The notes beneath the pieces were generated by a model, which was not told the DNA's origin, did no database searches, and saw only the letters and a program-made list of their open reading frames with translations. A stretch of DNA of 64,000 nt, taken from the NCBI RefSeq assembly GCF_028283785.1, contig NZ_JAPWKB010000011.1:1-64000 (forward strand). The letters run 5' to 3'. Positions 60,424-64,000 of this stretch are shown here, one piece after another; position 1 is the stretch's first letter, and every line of letters starts with the position of its first letter. Origin of the DNA: Paraburkholderia sp. GTDB taxonomy: Bacteria; Pseudomonadota; Gammaproteobacteria; Burkholderiales; Burkholderiaceae. The position numbers were made by a program, and so were the translations under genes.

Positions 60424-61031
60424 CGCTCTATGACGTAGTGACACTGACCGTGAAAATCGGCGCGAATGCGCAGGTGTTCGAAAGCATCAAGGCAAGCGGC
60501 GATCAACCTGGTTCGCGATTGCTCGGCTGCTGGTATTCCGATATCGGTACGCTCGGGCAAGTGCTGGTGTTGCGCGGTTTCGAATCGGAAGCCGCGCTGG
60601 TCACCGAGCGCAAGCGCATGCTGCTCGAAGGCAATCCGCTCGGCTGTGGAGAGTTCGTCACCGACGTGAAGATCGACAGCTATTCGCTGTTCCCGTTCCT
60701 GCCGCCTGTCGAACCCGCCGTGCACGGCGGCATCTATGAAATGCGGGTCTACGGAACGAAACTCGCGAGCCTGCAGCACACGATCGACGCATGGGAAAAG
60801 GCGTTGCCGGAACGCACCGCGCGCTCGCCGCTCATCGGTGCGATGTATTCGCTCGACGGCGCCGTGCCGCGCTTTCTGAACATCTGGCCGTACGCGAGCG
60901 TCGATGAGCGTTCGCGGATTCGCGCCGAAGCGGTGAAGGACGGCATCTGGCCGCCCAAGGGCGGCCCCGCGCATCTGACGACGATGGAATCGACGATCTG
61001 CGTGCCCGCGCCGTTTTCGCCGCTGCGTTGA
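60420..61031 (+). CDS. NIPSNAP-family protein
   Basis: This 203-residue protein looks like two ferredoxin-like alpha/beta halves (about 1-100 and 105-200). The second half shows the NIPSNAP start GGIYEMRVYGTKLASLQHTIDAWEKALPERTARSPLIGAMYSLDG and FLNIWPYASVDERSRIRAEAV. Bacterial NIPSNAP proteins are often found in catabolic operons with unknown roles. It begins inside the flavoprotein stop, so the two are coupled. Confidence 0.88.
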   Translation: MTLYDVVTLTVKIGANAQVFESIKASGDQPGSRLLGCWYSDIGTLGQVLVLRGFESEAALVTERKRMLLEGNPLGCGEFVTDVKIDSYSLFPFLPPVEPAVHGGIYEMRVYGTKLASLQHTIDAWEKALPERTARSPLIGAMYSLDGAVPRFLNIWPYASVDERSRIRAEAVKDGIWPPKGGPAHLTTMESTICVPAPFSPLR

Positions 61032-61075
61032 GCGCGAAGCACGCTGGAACGAATAACCGGATTCAAGGAAACGAC

Positions 61076-61909
61076 ATGACACAGCACAACACGCGGCCGC
61101 TCTCCCTCTCGGCTTTGACGGCGCTCGAACTGACGCCGCCGCAGATGGTCGAGTGCGCCGCGCAGGCCGGCTACGACTATGTCGGGCTGCGCCTGTTGCC
61201 TGCCACCGATCACGAAGTGCGGCATGAGATCGTCGGCGATACGCCGTTGAGACGCGAGACGCTTGCGCGCTTGCGCGATACCGGCATCAAGGTGCTCGAC
61301 GTCGAGATTCTGCGTCTGAAGCCGGAGACGAATGTCGCCGACTACACGCCGATGCTCGAAACCGGTGCGGAACTCGGTGCCCGCTACGTGCTGGTGGCCG
61401 GCAACGATCCCGACGAAGCGCGCACCGCGGACCGGCTCGCGCAACTCTGCGAGCTTGCGAAGCCGCTGGGATTGTCGCCGTCGCTCGAACCGATGCCGTG
61501 GACCGACGCGAAGGACATCACGCAGGGCGCGCGTATCGTCAAGGCGGCGGGCTGCAGTAACACCGGTCTTATCATCGATCCGATTCACTTCGACCGCGCC
61601 GGGTCGTCGATCGAAGAACTCGCGGCGTTACCGCGCGAATACTTCGGTTACGTGCAGTTTTGCGATGCACCCGCCGAGCGTCCGGTCGACCTCGATACGC
61701 TGCTTTTCCAGGCGCGCTGCGAGCGGATGATTCCGGGCGAGGGCGGGATCGACCTCGCCGCTATTCTGCGTGCGCTGCCCGATCATCTGCCGCTCAGCAT
61801 CGAGGTGCCGACCGAACATTGGGCGAAGACCGCGCCGGCGCTCGAACGCGCCCGCAAGCTGCGCGAGGCGACCCTCGCTGTGCTGGCGCAAACCTACGCG
61901 GCCCGCTGA
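61076..61909 (+). CDS. Sugar phosphate isomerase/epimerase-like TIM barrel
   Basis: The 277-residue AP endonuclease 2/xylose isomerase-like barrel has metal-ligand regions VLDVEILRLKPE, SLEPMPWTD, GLIIDPIHFDRAG and YVQFCDAP, then GEGGIDLAAILRALPDHLPLSIEVPTE. Such proteins isomerise, epimerise or dehydrate small polyols and keto acids. AAGGAA precedes the ATG at 61076. It lies 44 bp after the NIPSNAP gene and is part of the same operon. Confidence 0.9.
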   Translation: MTQHNTRPLSLSALTALELTPPQMVECAAQAGYDYVGLRLLPATDHEVRHEIVGDTPLRRETLARLRDTGIKVLDVEILRLKPETNVADYTPMLETGAELGARYVLVAGNDPDEARTADRLAQLCELAKPLGLSPSLEPMPWTDAKDITQGARIVKAAGCSNTGLIIDPIHFDRAGSSIEELAALPREYFGYVQFCDAPAERPVDLDTLLFQARCERMIPGEGGIDLAAILRALPDHLPLSIEVPTEHWAKTAPALERARKLREATLAVLAQTYAAR

Positions 61910-62022
61910 CGCGCGCGCTTCACGCGTGACCCATTCGCAGTTCGCGCCAACGCCCCGCGCAAGACGGGGCGCGAACTGCCGTTCGTCGTCGGTAACAACA
62001 AAAAACGATCCGGAGACAACCC

Positions 62023-62337
62023 ATGAAGGTTTCATTCAACGCCGCCGTGCCCGACGCGCGGGCGGCGCGTGCGATCGACGAGCAAAAGCTGCTCGGTCTC
62101 GCATTCGGCGCGCTGGGCGCGGGCATGCTGCACGCGAACTGGGGCTTCGGCGAGGTGTTCACGGCGCTCGCGATTCCCGCTGCGGTAGGCGCCGCCGCGG
62201 TGCTGCTGAAGGGCGCGCGACATCGCAGTCCCGTGCTGCGGGTCGAGACCGCCCGCCACCAGGCGGACGCGCGGGCCACATCGGGATGCGGGTCGCTTGA
62301 ATTCCGATGTGGAATCGTGTTCTCATTCGGTATCTAA
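62023..62337 (+). pseudogene. Internally deleted MFS transporter remnant
   Basis: The first 20 residues (MKVSFNAAVPDARAARAIDE) resemble an MFS N-terminal tail. They then run straight into a segment typical of the last helices (LLGLAFGALGAG...WGFGEVFTALAIPAAVGAAAVLLKG). The ten or so intervening helices are gone, and the end of the frame after about 62230 is unrelated to any transporter. GGAGACAAC precedes the ATG. A complete gene here would have been the uptake system of the cluster. Confidence 0.75.
62301..62315. promoter_or_regulatory. Inverted repeat ATTCC-N5-GGAAT before the IclR gene
   Basis: ATTCC at 62301-62305 and GGAAT at 62311-62315 form a symmetric site 42 bp before the IclR start, with another TGGAAT at 62351-62356. 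The similarity to the repeat before the flavoprotein gene suggests IclR autoregulation and operon control. Confidence 0.45.
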
Positions 62338-62356
62338 GTCGAACTGAGAGTGGAAT

Positions 62357-63211
62357 ATGGCGGGGAATCTCGAGCGGGCGCTGGCGATCATCGAATTGCT
62401 GGCAAAGCAGGGCGGCAGCATGCAACTGGCCGCGATCGCCGACACGCTGAACATCCCGCGTAGCGGAACTCATCGCCTGCTGGCCGAACTCAGCGAACAA
62501 GGTTTTGTGCGGCAGGACGATCATGGCGAGTACGTGCTCGCGCTGAAGCTCGTGTCGCTGGCATTGATCTGGCTGTCCACGGGCGGCGTGCTCGATATCT
62601 CGCAACCCGTACTCGACCGGCTCGCTACGGCGTCGGGCGAACTGGCGCGGCTCGGCGTGGTCGAGGACGATCACATCACGTTTGTCGGCAAGGCGCAGGG
62701 CGCCAAATCCGGTTTGCGATACGACCCGGACATGGGCAGCCAGCCGCCGCTGCATTGCACCGCGAGCGGACAGGCATGGCTGTCGACGATGAGCGACGAG
62801 GAAGCGCTCGAACTGGTGTCGCGCCAAGGCGGAATCGCCAAGGCAGGGCAGACCGGGCCGCGCGCGCCGAAGTCGATCCAGCAGTTCCTGCAGGATCTGG
62901 CGGGCGCACGCAAACGCGGCTACGGCGTCGCGAGCGACACGTACGAGGTGGGAATGACGTCGATGGCCGCCGTGGTCCGTCATCCGGTCACGGGGCTGGC
63001 GGTCGGCGTGGTGAGTCTCGCCGGACCGACGAGCCGTCTGCCGGAGGCGCGTTTGAAGGCGCTTGCGCCTGCGCTGCTCGAAGCCGTGTCGGATATGAGC
63101 GCGGCCACGCTCAGCTCGCCGTATTTCAAGCGCAGCCTGAAAGTTGCGCCGGTCGTGACCAACGTGCAGCCCGTCGTGGCGAAACGCAAGGGCCGGCCCA
63201 AGGCGGCCTGA
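62357..63211 (+). CDS. IclR-family transcriptional regulator
   Basis: This 284-residue regulator has the winged helix (about 5-65; LERALAIIELLAKQGGSMQLAAIADTLNIPRSGTHRLLAELSEQGFV). The IclR effector domain follows (about 75-255; LHCTASGQAWLSTMSDEEALELV, RGYGVASDTYEVGMTSMAAVV). A basic tail (AKRKGRPKAA) ends it. IclR proteins of this type govern catabolic operons by binding an intermediate. It lies within the cluster and is its presumed regulator. Confidence 0.93.
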   Translation: MAGNLERALAIIELLAKQGGSMQLAAIADTLNIPRSGTHRLLAELSEQGFVRQDDHGEYVLALKLVSLALIWLSTGGVLDISQPVLDRLATASGELARLGVVEDDHITFVGKAQGAKSGLRYDPDMGSQPPLHCTASGQAWLSTMSDEEALELVSRQGGIAKAGQTGPRAPKSIQQFLQDLAGARKRGYGVASDTYEVGMTSMAAVVRHPVTGLAVGVVSLAGPTSRLPEARLKALAPALLEAVSDMSAATLSSPYFKRSLKVAPVVTNVQPVVAKRKGRPKAA

Positions 63212-63346
63212 TCGCGGGTGTGCCGGACTTGCCCGTCCGGCTCAAGCATCCGTGGCTTAGCGCTCGCGCAGGCATCTGTTCCGTGACGGCGTTCGCCGCA
63301 CGTCTCGCTGCATCGAACAACGGCCGTACACGCGCCGAAAACACGT

Positions 63347-63373
63347 GAAAAAACGGGCGCCGTCGAGGCGCCC
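63347..63373 (-). terminator. Rho-independent terminator for the leftward flavoprotein gene
   Basis: On the minus strand GGGCGCC, loop TCGAC, GGCGCCC is followed by a run of T (seen as GAAAAAAC upstream on the plus strand). It lies about 100 bp past the stop at 63477. The rest of 63212-63476 holds no gene. Confidence 0.85.
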
Positions 63374-63476
63374 GCAACTCACGTTCTCCCAGTACCCGCG
63401 ACGGAATTCAGGCAGTCGCCCGCCGATCCGGCGCGCTCGATTCAGACTGCGTTGACTCGGGCCGATCTCCCGTGGC

Positions 63477-64000
63477 CTAGGCTACATATTTGGCGATCCG
63501 CCAGCCGAAAACGAGCGCGGGGCCGAGCGTGGTCCCGGGGCCTGGATAAGTGCCGCGAAAGATCGATGCGAGGTCGTTGCCGCATGCGTACAGGCCCGGT
63601 ATCACGTGACCATCGTTATCGAGCACCTGGCCGTTGGCGTTGCCCGCCAGCCCCGCGCTACAGGCGAGGTCGGCAGGCCACACCGTCACCGCATAGTACG
63701 GGCCGGCGCCGATCGGACGGATGCAGGGATTGGGCTTCTGCGAGGCGTCGCCGTTGAACCGGTTCATCGGGCTCGCGCCGCGATGAAACGCCGGGTCTTC
63801 ACCCTTTATCGCGTCGCGGTTATAGCGGGCGACCGTGCGTTCGAGTCCCGCTGGATCGACACCCAGTTTCGTAGCCAGTTCGGCCAGTGTCGCGCCTTTG
63901 ATCAGGTAGCCCGCCTTTTCGAAACGGGCGATGCGACTACGGCTTCGATCGCGCATCAGCAGTCCGAGGCCGTAATCGCGAATGAACGCCGCGTCCACGA
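63477..64000 (-). CDS. Second KstD-like FAD-dependent dehydrogenase, partial
   Basis: About 174 C-terminal residues are present; the gene continues past the right end of the window, so its N-terminal FAD domain is not seen. The visible part contains TLAELATKLGVDPAGLERTVARYN, FHRGASPMNRFNGD and GLYACGNDLASIFRGTYPGPGTTLGPALVFGWRIAK. It aligns by eye along its whole length with the flavoprotein at 58672 (SLAELAVQCGIDPQGLTDTVAAYN, GLYATGNDSAS...). It is a divergent paralogue, on the opposite strand. Confidence 0.88.
   Translation of the reverse strand, partial: VDAAFIRDYGLGLLMRDRSRSRIARFEKAGYLIKGATLAELATKLGVDPAGLERTVARYNRDAIKGEDPAFHRGASPMNRFNGDASQKPNPCIRPIGAGPYYAVTVWPADLACSAGLAGNANGQVLDNDGHVIPGLYACGNDLASIFRGTYPGPGTTLGPALVFGWRIAKYVA

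Noticed and set aside
1..64000. tRNA or rRNA genes and a prophage
   Set aside because: No cloverleaf with a GGTTCRANYCC arm, no rRNA-like sequence and no structural or integrase genes were found by reading both strands.

Overview
The window reads as a high-GC chromosomal segment of a Burkholderiaceae bacterium, most probably Paraburkholderia or a close relative. This rests on a bcsD-bcsP-bcsQ-bcsA-bcsB-bcsZ-bcsC cellulose operon, a second RpoD-type sigma factor, a MASE2 diguanylate cyclase, many GC-rich regulators and a palindromic intergenic repeat of a type I associate with that group. No rRNA, tRNA, CRISPR array or phage module was seen.

Bases 1-4800 are a nested insertion-sequence zone: a decayed IS1111-group element (about 105-1540), an intact-looking IS256-family element with an 8-bp target duplication (1692-3019), and an IS110-group element (3366-4517) inserted into a palindromic repeat, followed by 39-bp tandem repeats. 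The IS110-group element is the most striking object. Its left non-coding end folds into two internal loops whose strands match the target and the donor junction, as expected of a bridge RNA. Joining its two ends would create a TTGACG-17-TATATT promoter in front of that RNA.

Bases 4971-13180 are an RND efflux operon (pump, adaptor, outer-membrane channel) followed by an OmpR-type two-component system. Then come a small winged-helix protein, a MocR-type regulator divergent from a YdeP-like molybdopterin oxidoreductase, an outer-membrane barrel protein and a GAF-GGDEF cyclase. Bases 20.8-24 kb hold a possible molybdate-responsive locus: two ModE-like boxes upstream of an unknown gene and a DUF2325 gene, with a ModE-like regulator next door. 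Bases 24-36 kb contain an unrecognised protein, a ferritin-like protein, a TPR glycosyltransferase, the RpoD paralogue, a CAP-domain lipoprotein, a LysR regulator, an SDR enzyme, a DUF2252 protein, a small membrane protein and a MASE2-GGDEF cyclase.

Bases 36.2-49.7 kb are the cellulose operon, transcribed leftward and largely translationally coupled. It is flanked by c-di-GMP enzymes (MASE2-GGDEF on one side; GGDEF and GGDEF-EAL proteins on the other), and BcsA carries a PilZ domain, so local synthesis and degradation of c-di-GMP probably control cellulose output. Bases 54-57.8 kb carry DedA, GNAT, two small membrane proteins and an ArsR-OYE pair with a clear palindromic operator. Bases 57.8-64 kb are a partly eroded catabolic cluster: a Gfo/Idh remnant, two KstD-like flavoproteins, a NIPSNAP protein, a TIM-barrel isomerase, an internally deleted MFS transporter and an IclR regulator. 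The second flavoprotein runs off the window.
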